64,000 bases of DNA from CBDHDJ01 sp965261645 (GCA_965261645.1 CBDHDJ010000004.1:1922001-1986000), one strand, 5' to 3'; shown: positions 44,482 to 54,562, counted from the first letter of the stretch. Numbers and translations are program-made. Notes: a model not told the origin generated them from the letters alone.

Positions 44482-47300
44482 CAGGCGGCGATGGCATCGA
44501 CGGCATCGCTGCAGCGCTGGCAGATATCGCGCGCGCTCGCCCGTACCTCGGGCAAGACCCGCCAGCAGCGCTGGCATTTCTCGCCATCGGCTAGCTGGGG
44601 CTCGACCCCGACGCCCGGCACGTCCTCCAAGCTAAAGGCATGGCTCGGCGCCTCTCCCTGAACGAGCTCGACGCCTGAGGTGATGGCGATTTCGGCGAGA
44701 TCGATGTCCTCCAGCACATCCACGTAATCCGCTGTCGCGTAAACCCGCGGCCAGGCCTGCAGGCTCGAGCCGATACGCTTCTCGCGCCGCTCGATCTCCA
44801 GCGCCCCGGTCACCACGCGGCGGAGTGCCCTCACCTTCTCCCATTTCGCCGCAAGCGCCGGATCGTGCCAGCCCGCGCTGCTTTGATTTGAAATCTCGGG
44901 GAAGGTGCGCAGGTGAACGCTGTCATCGGGTGACGGGAAACGACTCAGCCAGACCTCTTCCGCGGTAAAGCATAGGATGGGCGCAAGCCACGCGGTGAGG
45001 CAGGTAAACAGATCATCGAGCACCGTCCGGGCGGCGCGGCGGCGAAGCGAGGTGGCGCCGTCGCAATAGAGCGCATCCTTGCGCACGTCGAGATAGAACG
45101 ACGACAGATCGACGGTGCAGAAGTTGTAGAGCGCCACGAACAGCGCGTGGAAATCAAAGTCATTGCAGCTTTGCCGTACCTGCTGATCGAGCTCGGAGAG
45201 CCGGTGCCGCACCCAGCGCTCGAGCTCGGGCAACTCGTCATGGGCCACGCGCGCGGTGGCATCAAACTCGGTCAGGTTGCCAAGCACGAAACGCAGCGTG
45301 TTGCGCAGCCGGCGATAGGCATCGACCTGGTGCTGGATAATCTCGGGTCCGATGTGCAGGTCTTCTGAATAGTCCGAGCTCACGGCCCACAGCCGCAGGA
45401 CATCCGCGCCGTGCTGTGAGATGACCTCCTGTGGCTGCACGATATTGCCGAGGGATTTGGACATCTTGCGGCCTGCTCCATCGACCACGAAGCCGTGCGT
45501 GAGGACCTGCTCGTAGGGCGCCCGACCACGGGTGCCGCAGGATTCGAGGAGTGAGGAATGGAACCAGCCGCGGTGTTGATCGGAGCCCTCGACGTAGATC
45601 GTCGCCGGCCATGTGAGGTCGGGCCGAGCCTCCAGCACGAAGGCGTGAGTGGCGCCAGATTCGAACCACACGTCGATGATGTCGTTGACCTTCTCGTAAT
45701 CGGAAAGATCATACTCAGCGCCGAGAAAGCGCGAGCCGTCGTCGGCGAACCATACATCGGCGCCGTCCTCGGCCACCGCATCGATGATGCGCTCGTTCAC
45801 CCGGCCGTCACGCAACGGCTCACCGGTCTTTTTGCTGACGAAGACCGTGATCGGCACGCCCCAGGCACGTTGGCGCGAGATCACCCACTCGGGGCGATTT
45901 TCGATCATGGCGTGAATTCGGTTGCGCCCCGATGATGGGATCCAGCGCACCTCGTCGATGGCGTGGAGCGCTTTGCTGCGGAGATCGTTCGCGGTCATGC
46001 TGATAAACCACTGCGGCGTCGTGCGGAAGATGAGCGGCGCCTTGGACCGCCACGAATGGGGATAGCTGTGCGTAAGCTTGCCCTTGGCGAGCAGGCCGTC
46101 GTTCGCCTCGATCGCGGCGGCGATCTCGTCGTCCACCTTGAACACGTGCTGACCGGCAAACAGCGGCACGGACTCCACGTAGCGGCCATCGCCATCGACG
46201 GTTTCGGGCACCTCGATCCCGTGTGCGGCGCCGAGCGCAAAGTCGTCGGCCCCGTGGCCCGGCGCGATGTGGACGAAGCCCGTGCCCTGTTCCATGTCGA
46301 CGAAATCGCCAGGCCACACCGCCACGTCGAAATCGTAGCCCGAACCGCGGAGAGGATGCTGACACATCACGCCCTCAAGCGCGGCGCCGGGAAACTCCTC
46401 GATCAAGTCGTGGGCGGTGATTCCGGTCTCGCTCACTACCCGATCGATGAGCGCTTTGGCGATGATGATCTCCTCGCCGGCCACGGCAAGCGAACCCTCG
46501 GCTGTGCCGGTCACTTTGAGGCGCACGTAAGTGGGTTTCGGGCTGACCGCGATGGCGCGGTTGCCGGGCAGTGTCCACGGCGTCGTCGTCCAGATGACCA
46601 CACTGGCGTTATGCAGGTTCGGCCGCTGGCTCGTCGGCAGCACCTTGAAGCGCACGTAGACCGTGGTTGAGCGATGGTCGCCGTACTCGACCTCGGCCTC
46701 CGCGAGGGCGGTCTTTTCGACCACCGACCACAGCACCGGCTTGGCGCCCTTGTAGAGACCGCCGTTCATGAGGAACTTAATGATCTCACGCACGATCTGC
46801 GCCTCGGCGGCGGGGTCCATCGTCGTGTAGGGATGTTCCCAATCGCCGATGACGCCGAGCCTGATGAACTCGTCGCGCTGGATGTCGATCCACTTTTCGG
46901 CGAATTCACGGCACTCGTGGCGGAACTGGATGATCGGCACGTCGTCCTTGTTCTTCTTGGCCGCGATGTACGCCTGCTCGACCTGCCATTCGATGGGCAG
47001 GCCATGGCAATCCCAGCCGGGCACATATATCGCGTTCTTGCCCATCATCTGCTGCGAGCGGTTGATCACGTCCTTGAGGATCTTGTTGAGCGCGGTGCCG
47101 ATGTGGATGTGGCCGTTGGCATAGGGCGGGCCATCGTGCAGGATGAAAGGCTCGCGGCCCTCCGAGGCTGCGCGCAACCGCTGGTAAAGGGAGATCGCCT
47201 GCCAGCGCTCGAGCAGCGCGGGCTCGTGCTTCGGCAAGCCCGCCTTCATGGGAAAGTCGGTTCGCGGCAGAAAGACAGTGGCGCGGTAATCGGTGCTCAC
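44481..47300 (-). CDS. ileS: isoleucyl-tRNA synthetase
   Basis: A 939-residue class I synthetase. It has PYANGHIHIGTALNKILKD (HIGH motif), an editing domain (VIWTTTPWTLPGNRAIAV), GSDQHRGWFHSSLL, RKMSKSLGNIV (KMSKS) and C-terminal zinc cysteines CQRCWRVL and CQRC. Full length, in operon with ribF (four-base overlap upstream) and lspA. Confidence 0.97.
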   Translation of the reverse strand: MSTDYRATVFLPRTDFPMKAGLPKHEPALLERWQAISLYQRLRAASEGREPFILHDGPPYANGHIHIGTALNKILKDVINRSQQMMGKNAIYVPGWDCHGLPIEWQVEQAYIAAKKNKDDVPIIQFRHECREFAEKWIDIQRDEFIRLGVIGDWEHPYTTMDPAAEAQIVREIIKFLMNGGLYKGAKPVLWSVVEKTALAEAEVEYGDHRSTTVYVRFKVLPTSQRPNLHNASVVIWTTTPWTLPGNRAIAVSPKPTYVRLKVTGTAEGSLAVAGEEIIIAKALIDRVVSETGITAHDLIEEFPGAALEGVMCQHPLRGSGYDFDVAVWPGDFVDMEQGTGFVHIAPGHGADDFALGAAHGIEVPETVDGDGRYVESVPLFAGQHVFKVDDEIAAAIEANDGLLAKGKLTHSYPHSWRSKAPLIFRTTPQWFISMTANDLRSKALHAIDEVRWIPSSGRNRIHAMIENRPEWVISRQRAWGVPITVFVSKKTGEPLRDGRVNERIIDAVAEDGADVWFADDGSRFLGAEYDLSDYEKVNDIIDVWFESGATHAFVLEARPDLTWPATIYVEGSDQHRGWFHSSLLESCGTRGRAPYEQVLTHGFVVDGAGRKMSKSLGNIVQPQEVISQHGADVLRLWAVSSDYSEDLHIGPEIIQHQVDAYRRLRNTLRFVLGNLTEFDATARVAHDELPELERWVRHRLSELDQQVRQSCNDFDFHALFVALYNFCTVDLSSFYLDVRKDALYCDGATSLRRRAARTVLDDLFTCLTAWLAPILCFTAEEVWLSRFPSPDDSVHLRTFPEISNQSSAGWHDPALAAKWEKVRALRRVVTGALEIERREKRIGSSLQAWPRVYATADYVDVLEDIDLAEIAITSGVELVQGEAPSHAFSLEDVPGVGVEPQLADGEKCQRCWRVLPEVRASARDICQRCSDAVDAIAA

Positions 47301-48292
47301 CGGGCCGCTTCCTTTTTCCGCTCGACCGCCGTGGCGGGCCGGTAGCGGTCTGCGCCAAAGGCCGGTTCGGCGAGGACGCGGCGGGCGTCCTCGCAGTCGT
47401 CGCCGATCTGCGCCTTGAGGCTGTCGACGCCGTCGAAGGCCTTGTCGCCACGCAGGTAACTCACGAGCGCGACCCGGAGACGGCGGCCGTAGAGATCACC
47501 GTTGAAATCCAGCACATGCACCTCGAGCACGACCTCCTCACCGCCAAAGGTCGGGCGCGGCCCCACATAGGCGACCGCATCGCGCCATTCGCCTTCGCCC
47601 TCGATCATGACGCGCGCCGCATAGATACCGAGCGCCGGGCAGAGGTATGGGCCGAGCTTCAGATTGGCGGTAGGAAAGCCCAGGCCGGCTCCCCGCGCCG
47701 CGCCGCGCCGCACGCGGCCCTCGGCTTCCCACCACCGGCCCAGTTGCGCCGCCGCGCGTTCGGGCAGGCCGCCGGCAAGATAACGCCGCACCTGGCTCGA
47801 GGCGAAGACCTCGCCGTGGCTCTCCGCCGCATCGATGATGCTCAAGCCAAAGCCGTGTTGCTCCGCGAGCCGGGCGAGAAGCGCCGTGTCGCCCGCCCGC
47901 CTATGGCCGAACACGAAGTCGAAACCGACGATCACATGGCGCACCCGAAGTCCGTCGAGCAACACGTCGCGCACGAAATCCTCGGCCGGTTTGGCGGCAA
48001 AGGCGAGATCGAAGCGGACGACGATCAACCGCTTCACCCCCATGGCCGCCATCTCGCGCGCCTTGGTGCGCAGCGAGGTCAAACGAAAGGGCTCCTGATC
48101 GGGCCTGAGCACGATGCGCGGGTGGGGCTCGAACGTCAGCACCGAGGACGGCAGCGAAAGCTCGGCGGCGATCTCGCAGCTCCTGGTGATCACTACTTGA
48201 TGGCCGCGATGAACACCGTCGAAATTGCCGATCGCCAGCACGGTCCCGTGCTCGGCGGCGGGGATGTCCCTGTAGTGGCGCAGGATTCGCAT
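47297..48292 (-). CDS. ribF: bifunctional riboflavin kinase/FAD synthetase
   Basis: A 331-residue enzyme. The N-terminal adenylyltransferase shows VLAIGNFDGVHRGHQVVITR and VGFDFVFGHRRAGD; the C-terminal kinase has RGAGLGFPTANLKLG and ARVMIEGEGEWRDAVAYVG. It makes FMN and FAD. The start MRILRHYRDIPAAEHGTVLA at 48292 is the family N-terminus. No FMN riboswitch is visible upstream. Confidence 0.95.
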   Translation of the reverse strand: MRILRHYRDIPAAEHGTVLAIGNFDGVHRGHQVVITRSCEIAAELSLPSSVLTFEPHPRIVLRPDQEPFRLTSLRTKAREMAAMGVKRLIVVRFDLAFAAKPAEDFVRDVLLDGLRVRHVIVGFDFVFGHRRAGDTALLARLAEQHGFGLSIIDAAESHGEVFASSQVRRYLAGGLPERAAAQLGRWWEAEGRVRRGAARGAGLGFPTANLKLGPYLCPALGIYAARVMIEGEGEWRDAVAYVGPRPTFGGEEVVLEVHVLDFNGDLYGRRLRVALVSYLRGDKAFDGVDSLKAQIGDDCEDARRVLAEPAFGADRYRPATAVERKKEAAR

Positions 48293-48655
48293 GCCAGCGT
48301 AGCCCCTCAACAACAAGATCGCACGCCAGCGCCGCGCACCCCGCCGCGACAACAAACCCAATACACAAAAGGTGGATGTGGCAACGGACGTCCGGCAAGC
48401 CGATTGCTACCGTCTCGTGCCTTCGGCTGCTGCGCGAACCATCACCCCGTGCAGCGGCCGCAGGCCGGCCCTTACGGGCGGCGCATTATAGCGGGCCTCC
48501 CCCAGCCGGGCAAGACGCCTCCCGGATCACCGAACACCTCCGGCCGAGACTTAACCCTTTATAAAAAGGCTCTGCTTACCCTGCGCGCACGGGGCTCGCC
48601 GGCAACCCCCAGCGCACCGTCGATTGGTCCAGGATGAGGAGAAGAAAGAGCGCCC
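48293..48655. other. 363-base gap between ribF and cheZ
   Basis: No gene is supported on either strand. The cheZ-proximal part holds an AT-rich stretch ACCCTTTATAAAAAGGC at about 48554-48570, a possible promoter core, and GAGGAGAAGAAAG as a ribosome site for cheZ. I could not recognise a structured RNA, though GC-rich inverted segments occur around 48450-48520. Confidence 0.4.
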
Positions 48656-49321
48656 ATGAAATCAGAGCAGCTATCCGCCAAGCTCGAGGAACTGGTTAAC
48701 TGTCTGCGCGAAAATCGGGAGCACCCCGTGTCGATTCGCGACATCGCCTCGGTCACCGAGGTGCTGATCTCGGCCGTCCGCCGATACTTCACCGACCTCG
48801 ATACCTCGATTTACAGCGGACTCAACCAGTTGTCCGAACACATCACCGAGACCAAGACGGAAATCGCGAGAATGCGTCCTGGTGAGATCAAGGCCCAGAT
48901 TCCCGTGGCGGGCGACCAGCTCGAAGCCATCGTGAAGAGCACCGAGCTTGCGACCCATACGATCATGGAAGCGGCCGAGAAGATCATGGCCGACAGCGGC
49001 GATGATCCCGCCGCCCACCGCGCCATGGTCGAGGATGCCTGCATGAGTATCTTCGAGGCCTGCTCGTTCCAGGACATTACCGGCCAGCGGGTGACCAAGA
49101 TCGTCAAGACCCTGTCCTACATCGACGAAAAGCTCACGACGCTCATCGAGACCTTGGGCGCGGAGCTGGCGGACATCCCGGTTGAGCCCGAGATCCAACC
49201 CGAGGGCGATGCGGCGCTCATGACGGGGCCCGCGCTCGAGGGCGAAGGCATCGATCAGGATGAAGTCGACGCCCTGCTCAACGGCCCCGGTCCCGCCACC
49301 GGCGATTCCGCCCACACCTAG
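48656..49321 (+). CDS. cheZ: chemotaxis CheY-P phosphatase, CheZ family
   Basis: A 221-residue mostly helical protein. The conserved catalytic region is ACSFQDITGQRVTKIVKTLS (residues about 138-157), the CheZ hallmark. The C-terminal tail QDEVDALLNG resembles the CheY-binding peptide of CheZ. It would dephosphorylate CheY-P to end a motor signal. No other chemotaxis genes are adjacent, but a flagellin-like gene lies 3 kb away. Confidence 0.88.
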   Translation: MKSEQLSAKLEELVNCLRENREHPVSIRDIASVTEVLISAVRRYFTDLDTSIYSGLNQLSEHITETKTEIARMRPGEIKAQIPVAGDQLEAIVKSTELATHTIMEAAEKIMADSGDDPAAHRAMVEDACMSIFEACSFQDITGQRVTKIVKTLSYIDEKLTTLIETLGAELADIPVEPEIQPEGDAALMTGPALEGEGIDQDEVDALLNGPGPATGDSAHT

Positions 49322-49541
49322 CCACATCGGGAGCTTGCCGAGGGGCGGCGCACCAACCGGTCCGCCGTTTCTTTTCCCTTATCCCGCGCGACCGGACGCG
49401 GTACAACGGGCTCATCGTCATCGACACGTTCCCGCGTGTCGGCGCATCTCTTGATTCATTGGGGGACCCGTTGAGCTCATCCGAGTGCGGTGCGCGCAGG
49501 GCCCGCCGGCCGGCGAGTGGGCACGCCGCGATCAACGCCCC

Positions 49542-50405
49542 ATGACGCCCGTTCTGTGGGGCGCCCTGAGCGGCCTGTGTTTCGGCTGCAGCGATTTTCT
49601 CACACGCATCGTCGGGCGCGCCATCGGCCCGTCCAACGCCCTGTTCGGCACATTATCAACCGGCGCCCTCGGCATGACGATCTGGGTGGTGATCGAGGGA
49701 TCGCCGGTCATCTGGAATGGTACGGGCGCGGTTTGGCTTGCTGCATCGGGCCTCGCCTTCATGGTGGGGACCTTGTTCCTCTACATGGCCTATGCCCGCG
49801 GTCCGATCTCCGTCGCGGCGCCGCTGGTAGCCAGCTTTCCGGTTTTCATTCTGATCTGGGTGCTGGTGCTCGGCATCCCGCCGACGCTGCTGCAATGGCT
49901 CGGCATGGCCGTCACCATGACCGGGGTCATGATCGTTGCGCGCACGGGCCGCCTGACGGCGGCGGCCGAGCCGACCGGTTCACAGGGCCATCCGCTCACC
50001 GTCACTTATGCCCTCGTCGCCTCGATCATCCTGGCCAGCGCGATCATGGCCGCTCGCGAGTCCTCGATTTACTACGGCGAGCTTCATACGCTTTGGCTCA
50101 CCCGCGTGATCGGCACGGCGGTCTTGGTCCTCTATCTCATGGTCACGCGCACGCCCTTGCGCATTCCGTTGCGCTGGTGGCCGGTGCTCACCTTTCAGGG
50201 CATGTTGATCTCGGTGGGTTTTCTCGTGCTGTTCATCGGCGCGGCCGGCGAAGGCGCGGCGCTCGCGGCGGTCGCCGCCGCTCCGGCCGCCGTGGTCACC
50301 GCGCTGCTGGCCCGCTCGTTTCTCCGCGAGCCCATCCCGGCCGCGCAGTGGATGGGGATCGTCGTGGTCATCATCGGGGTCGCGGTGCTCGGCTACTTCG
50401 GGTGA
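49542..50405 (+). CDS. EamA-family transporter, paralogue 1
   Basis: A 287-residue ten-segment membrane protein of the drug/metabolite transporter superfamily with two EamA repeats. It starts MTPVLWGALSGLCFGCSDFL; the repeats end with IPPTLLQWLGMAVTMTGVMI and REPIPAAQWMGIVVVIIGVA. The substrate is unknown. It is the first of three related genes in a row. Confidence 0.85.
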   Translation: MTPVLWGALSGLCFGCSDFLTRIVGRAIGPSNALFGTLSTGALGMTIWVVIEGSPVIWNGTGAVWLAASGLAFMVGTLFLYMAYARGPISVAAPLVASFPVFILIWVLVLGIPPTLLQWLGMAVTMTGVMIVARTGRLTAAAEPTGSQGHPLTVTYALVASIILASAIMAARESSIYYGELHTLWLTRVIGTAVLVLYLMVTRTPLRIPLRWWPVLTFQGMLISVGFLVLFIGAAGEGAALAAVAAAPAAVVTALLARSFLREPIPAAQWMGIVVVIIGVAVLGYFG

Positions 50406-50594
50406 TCGGCGTAGGCCCACCACCGTCAAGATACTTATCTTTCGGGGGTCAATCGGCTACAACTCAGGCGACCGAGTTGATGCCGAGAGGTCTCGGTGAC
50501 GCGCGGCCGGTGGTTCGCCGCTTTCGTATCCCAGCGTTCGTCTCCAATCACTCATGCCCGTCCCGAACCGCGGGCCGGCAACGAGGCTTGCACC

Positions 50595-51458
50595 ATGAAT
50601 CCTGTGCTGTGGGGCCTTTCAGGCGCGGTCGCGTTCGGCACGTCCGATTTCGTGGCGCGCCTGTCGGGCCGCGCCATCGGCGCCACCAGCACACTGTTTG
50701 GCATGTTCGTCGTCGGCGCGATCGCCTTGAGCCTGTGGATCTGGATCGGGCAAGCGCCGCTGGTCTGGGTCGGCGACGGCGTGGTCTGGCTCATCGCTTC
50801 GAGCATCGGCCTCACGGTCGGCATGCTGTTTCTCTACGCCGCGTTCGCCCGCGGGCCGGTCTCCGTGGTCGCGCCGCTTATCTCGAGCATTCCCGTATTC
50901 ATCATCTTGGGCTCGGTCATCCTCGGCATCATTCCCGTCTGGGCTCAGTGGATTGCGATGATCACCACCATGATCGGGGTGGGGATCGTCGCCCGCACCG
51001 GTCGTGCCGCGGCGGCAGAGGAACCCACAGGAGCCGGCGGATTGCCGCTCACCATCGCTCTCACGCTGGCCTCGGCAGTCATTCTCGCCGCCGCCCTTCT
51101 CGCCGCCCGCGAGGCTGCGGTGACTTACGGCGAGCTGCAAACGTTGTGGATCAACCGTCTGTTCGGCGTTGTCGCGCTCGCTCTTTACATTCCGGTGACG
51201 CGAACCGAGCTCCGCCTGCCGGTACGCTGGTGGCCGGCGCTACTGGCCATGGGTATCCTGGATACCGCCGCGTTCTTGTTCCTGCTGATCGGCAGCGCCG
51301 GCGAGGGCGCGCCGCTCGCCGCCATCGCGGTGTCGCCGGCCACCATCATCACCATCCTGCTCGCGTGGGTGGTGCTGCGTGAGCCAATCCCGCTGCGCCA
51401 GTGGAGCGGCATCATCATGGTCGTCGGCAGCGTCGCGGTCTTGTCCTATATCAGCTGA
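50595..51458 (+). CDS. EamA-family transporter, paralogue 2
   Basis: A 287-residue paralogue of the preceding gene, starting MNPVLWGLSGAVAFGTSDFV. It shares the segment ARLSGRAIGATSTLFG with the first gene's TRIVGRAIGPSNALFG, and the C-terminal REPIPLRQWSGIIMVVGSVA. ATG at 50595 is selected on the match to the other two copies. About 190 bases separate it from the first copy. Confidence 0.85.
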   Translation: MNPVLWGLSGAVAFGTSDFVARLSGRAIGATSTLFGMFVVGAIALSLWIWIGQAPLVWVGDGVVWLIASSIGLTVGMLFLYAAFARGPVSVVAPLISSIPVFIILGSVILGIIPVWAQWIAMITTMIGVGIVARTGRAAAAEEPTGAGGLPLTIALTLASAVILAAALLAAREAAVTYGELQTLWINRLFGVVALALYIPVTRTELRLPVRWWPALLAMGILDTAAFLFLLIGSAGEGAPLAAIAVSPATIITILLAWVVLREPIPLRQWSGIIMVVGSVAVLSYIS

Positions 51459-51497
51459 CCTCGCGATGCGCACCTCCCACGAAGTGAGGATTTCGCC

Positions 51498-52373
51498 ATG
51501 AACCCGGTGTTCTGGGGCGGGTTGACGGCGCTCGCCTTCGGCACCTCAAGCTTCATCGCGCGCCTGTCGGGCCGCGCCGTAGGCCCCCTGGCGACGCTGA
51601 CAGCCAATTTCTCCATCAGCGTGCTTATCCTGCTGCTGTGGTTCGCCGTAACCGGCGAGCCCTTTTCGTGGGACTGGGGCGGCGCCCACTGGCTCCTCGG
51701 CATCGCGTTCGGATTCACAATCGGGTCGCTCTGGCTTTACGTTGCGGTGGTGCGCGGGCCCGTCTCGGTCGCCATGCCGCTGGTGCAGACCTACGCGGTC
51801 TTCGTCATCATCGGCACCTTGCTGCTGGGCATCATCCCGACGACCGCCCAGTGGGCGGGAATGGCGACCGTTCTGGTTGGCACCTTGATGGTGATCCGTG
51901 GCGGGCGCCGCGCGGCGGCGGAGGAACCCACCGGGCTTGGCGGGCTGCCCGTCACCATCGGGATCGCGCTCGTCGCCGCCATGGTGCTGGCGGGTGGTGT
52001 GATGGCGGGGCGCGAGGCCTCGGCGATATACGGGCCGTTTCAGACCATCCTCGTGGCCCGCATCGTCGGTGTCGTCATTCTGCTCCTCCTCATCCTCGGC
52101 GCGCGGCTGAGGGGCAGCGCCGGAATTCGCTTCCCCGTTAGCTGGTGGCCGGTGTTCCTTGTCCTCGGCGTGCTCGATACCGGTGCCGTGTTGTCGATCG
52201 TGATCGGCACCCAGGGCGAGGGGGCGGCGCTGGCGGCGGTGGCGAGCACGCCGGCCGCCATGATTACGGTGCTGCTCGCGTGGATTGTGCTGCGTGAGCC
52301 GATACCTTTTATTCAATGGATCGGCATCCTGCTGATCGTCACCGGAATCGGCGTCCTCGCTTATATCGGCTGA
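51498..52373 (+). CDS. EamA-family transporter, paralogue 3
   Basis: A 291-residue third copy, starting MNPVFWGGLTALAFGTSSFI, followed by ARLSGRAVGPLATLTANF, and ending with REPIPFIQWIGILLIVTGIG. It is 39 bases from the second copy. The N-terminal sequence is closest to copy 2, so copies 2 and 3 are probably the later duplication. The three may carry related substrates or form a mixed set. Confidence 0.85.
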   Translation: MNPVFWGGLTALAFGTSSFIARLSGRAVGPLATLTANFSISVLILLLWFAVTGEPFSWDWGGAHWLLGIAFGFTIGSLWLYVAVVRGPVSVAMPLVQTYAVFVIIGTLLLGIIPTTAQWAGMATVLVGTLMVIRGGRRAAAEEPTGLGGLPVTIGIALVAAMVLAGGVMAGREASAIYGPFQTILVARIVGVVILLLLILGARLRGSAGIRFPVSWWPVFLVLGVLDTGAVLSIVIGTQGEGAALAAVASTPAAMITVLLAWIVLREPIPFIQWIGILLIVTGIGVLAYIG

Positions 52374-52433
52374 TTGGAGCTCTGAGCGCTTGTCACCAAG
52401 CGGGGTGTGGTTGCGGATGTCCGGTGGGCGAGC

Positions 52434-53309
52434 TTAGCGAATAAGAGCGAGAAGAGATTGCGTCTGGGCGTTGGCGACGGAAAGCGAGGACACGCCAAGC
52501 TGGCCGCGCACCTCCTGCGCCAGCAAGCCGGCCTGTTCGACTCCGAGCGTGGTATCGACGCGGGTTCTCACCCCGCTGTCGAGCAGGCGCAAGAGCTTGC
52601 CAGGGAGATAGGCGTCTTGTTGGAGCTTGCGATCCGCCGCCTCGAGCGCGCTCACGCTATCACCTGCCTGTTTGATCGCATTATCGAGGGCCTCGGCGGC
52701 TTCTTTGGCCTGGGCGCTCGAGGCGACCGACAATTTGTCGATGCCGAGCCCGGCGGCACTTAGGTCTTGGGCCTCGACCGTGACGGTGGTGCCCTCCAGG
52801 TCCTTCACGATCTCGAGGTTCGGAGCGCCGGGCGCAAGCAGATTGCAGCCATTGACTTCGGCGCTGTCGACAAGGTCCTCGAAGGACCCCACGATGTCGC
52901 CGAATTGCTTGGCCAGATCGTCGCGGGTGCTGGTCGCAAGCCCCAAATCCCTGAGAACGTCGTCGAACTCCGGCAGGAGGTCTTTCGAGACGAAGGTCGG
53001 GTCATCCGTCTTGCTCGCCCGGCCGGCGATATCGCGGAGCTTGATGAGCGCGTTCTCCACCCGGCGCGTGGCGTTGATGGCGACATCGATGATCGATTCG
53101 CCGAAGGCCACGGCCTCCTGCGTCGCTCGGATCTGTCCGATCTCGCTCTGCAAGACCGGGACGATCTTGACCGCTGGCGTGCCGTCTCTCGCGACATCAA
53201 GCCGGAGGCCAGCCGTCAGGCTCGCCCGCCCCTGCAAGGCGGGGTTGGTAAAGTCGAGATTTTGCAGGCCCGCAAAGGCCAGCGTCGCGGTTCCGATGGA
53301 ATCGACCAT
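52434..53309 (-). CDS. divergent flagellin-like protein
   Basis: A 291-residue protein with the flagellin/FlgL architecture of helical termini: N-terminal helices (IGQIRATQEAVAFGESIIDV) and a C-terminus LLAQEVRGQLGVSSLSVANA followed by QTQSLLALIR, close to the flagellin C-terminal D0 helix. The usual N-terminal D0 start (SINTNxxALxAQ) is not present; instead it opens MVDSIGTATLAFAGLQNLDF. It may be a minor or specialised flagellin or hook-associated protein. No export or hook genes are adjacent. Confidence 0.6.
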   Translation of the reverse strand: MVDSIGTATLAFAGLQNLDFTNPALQGRASLTAGLRLDVARDGTPAVKIVPVLQSEIGQIRATQEAVAFGESIIDVAINATRRVENALIKLRDIAGRASKTDDPTFVSKDLLPEFDDVLRDLGLATSTRDDLAKQFGDIVGSFEDLVDSAEVNGCNLLAPGAPNLEIVKDLEGTTVTVEAQDLSAAGLGIDKLSVASSAQAKEAAEALDNAIKQAGDSVSALEAADRKLQQDAYLPGKLLRLLDSGVRTRVDTTLGVEQAGLLAQEVRGQLGVSSLSVANAQTQSLLALIR

Positions 53310-53466
53310 CGTCCCCCTCCCGAATCGTCACGCGCTAGTTTTCCGACGGTCCTATGTCCGCATTCGGCGCTGGACCGCGGTGCCGCAACACCTGTCGACC
53401 GGCCGCCACCTTTTTGGCGGGGGGAACCGGACGCGAGTAAAGTATAGTTGACATGCTTATTCCTTT

Positions 53467-54562
53467 CCTATCCGGTTAACGCCGATGACCGCTACATGTA
53501 GGGTGCCGCCACTCTCCCGAGTAAAGCTCGGCATAGGTTGGAGCAGAGGTGTCGCCCGCGATGCCGAGCAATGAGCGGAAGGCGTTGAACGGGTAGAACC
53601 GCCTGTTGAAGCGGAAGGTGAACTCGTTGAGGTAGGCTTGTAGGTGCTGGTGGCTAACGCCGTGGTGGATACCGATCAGCCACGTCTTCAGGTTGGCGAA
53701 AACCAGATGGATGATCGGCAGGTATTGCTCGGCAACCTCTGGATCACCACACTCGGCAACAGCGAAGTGCTCATAGCCGCGCTTACCGAGGCCAGCATAG
53801 CCGCTCCAATCGTCAGTAACGATCAGCGATCCCGGCGCGACGGTGCTCTCGACGAACCCACAGAGCGACTCGGCGCTACGGTCGAGCACGACGGCGAGCC
53901 GAACGCGTCCGGCATAGCGTCCGTCTTTCCGGTTGTCGAGCTTGGTGCCCGGCTTTCGATGACGCACCTCGATGGCACAGGAGACGGGAACCTTGTGGTG
54001 AACACCACGGCCTTCCCCACGCGTTCGCCCGCCAACCCAGGTTTCGTCCACCTCAACATGGTTCTTGGGCTGTCCACCGATCCTGTCTTGGTTGGGCCGC
54101 ACCATGCCCGAGCGGAGCTTGTGGAGAATTTGAAAGGCCGTCTCGTAGCGCGAAAGACCAAGTTGCCGCTGAAACTGCACGGCGGACATGCCGGGCGTCT
54201 GACTGGCGACCAGATAAGCGGCCCAGAACCAGACGTTCAGCGGAGTGTGGCTACGCTCCATCACTGTTCCCACCGTCAGCCCGGTGTTCTGGCGGCACTT
54301 GCGGCAGCGCAGGACGCCAGGGCGGTTTTCAAAGTGGAACGGCTCTCCCGCCGTGCCGCAGTGCGGGCAGCAAAGCCGTCTCCCCAGCGGGCTTTCTCCA
54401 GGTAGGCGGCGCAGGCCGCATCATCGGGGAAAAGTCGCTGGAACTCGGGTAGCGAATGCGGGAATGGGAGATCGGCGCGGTCGAGAACATCCATGGCGCG
54501 CTCCCCTATATCCGGTTTGCGCCCATTCTAGCCCTAGTGGGTGTGGGTGTAAACCGGATAGG
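53467..54562 (-). mobile_element. IS1595-family element with inverted ends
   Basis: The ends are inverted copies: CCTATCCGGTTAACGCC at 53467-53483 and the complement of CCTATCCGGTTTACACC at 54546-54562, 15 of 17 positions identical. Between them lies a single transposase gene, now frameshifted. No clear target duplication is visible next to these ends, so the true boundaries may lie a few bases outside. Confidence 0.75.
53476..54494 (-). pseudogene. IS1595-family transposase, frameshifted
   Basis: The N-terminus at 54494 (MDVLDRADLPFPHSLPEFQR) is that of ISXO2/IS1595 transposases. Near 54370 it leaves frame. The continuation CPHCGTAGEPFHFENRPG, with CRKC forming the zinc ribbon, then VGTVMERSHTPLNVWFWAAY, runs in another frame to 53476 and includes the DDE domain (HVEVDETWVGGR, IVTDDWSGYAG). 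One inserted base would restore it. The gene should be inactive unless the shift is an error in the sequence. Confidence 0.82.

Noticed and set aside
48293..48655. FMN riboswitch upstream of ribF
   Set aside because: None of the conserved blocks of the RFN element could be found on the ribF strand.
49490..51382. A 630-codon plus-strand frame across two transporter genes
   Set aside because: It runs through two well-supported EamA genes in another register and has a low-complexity H/R/G composition.
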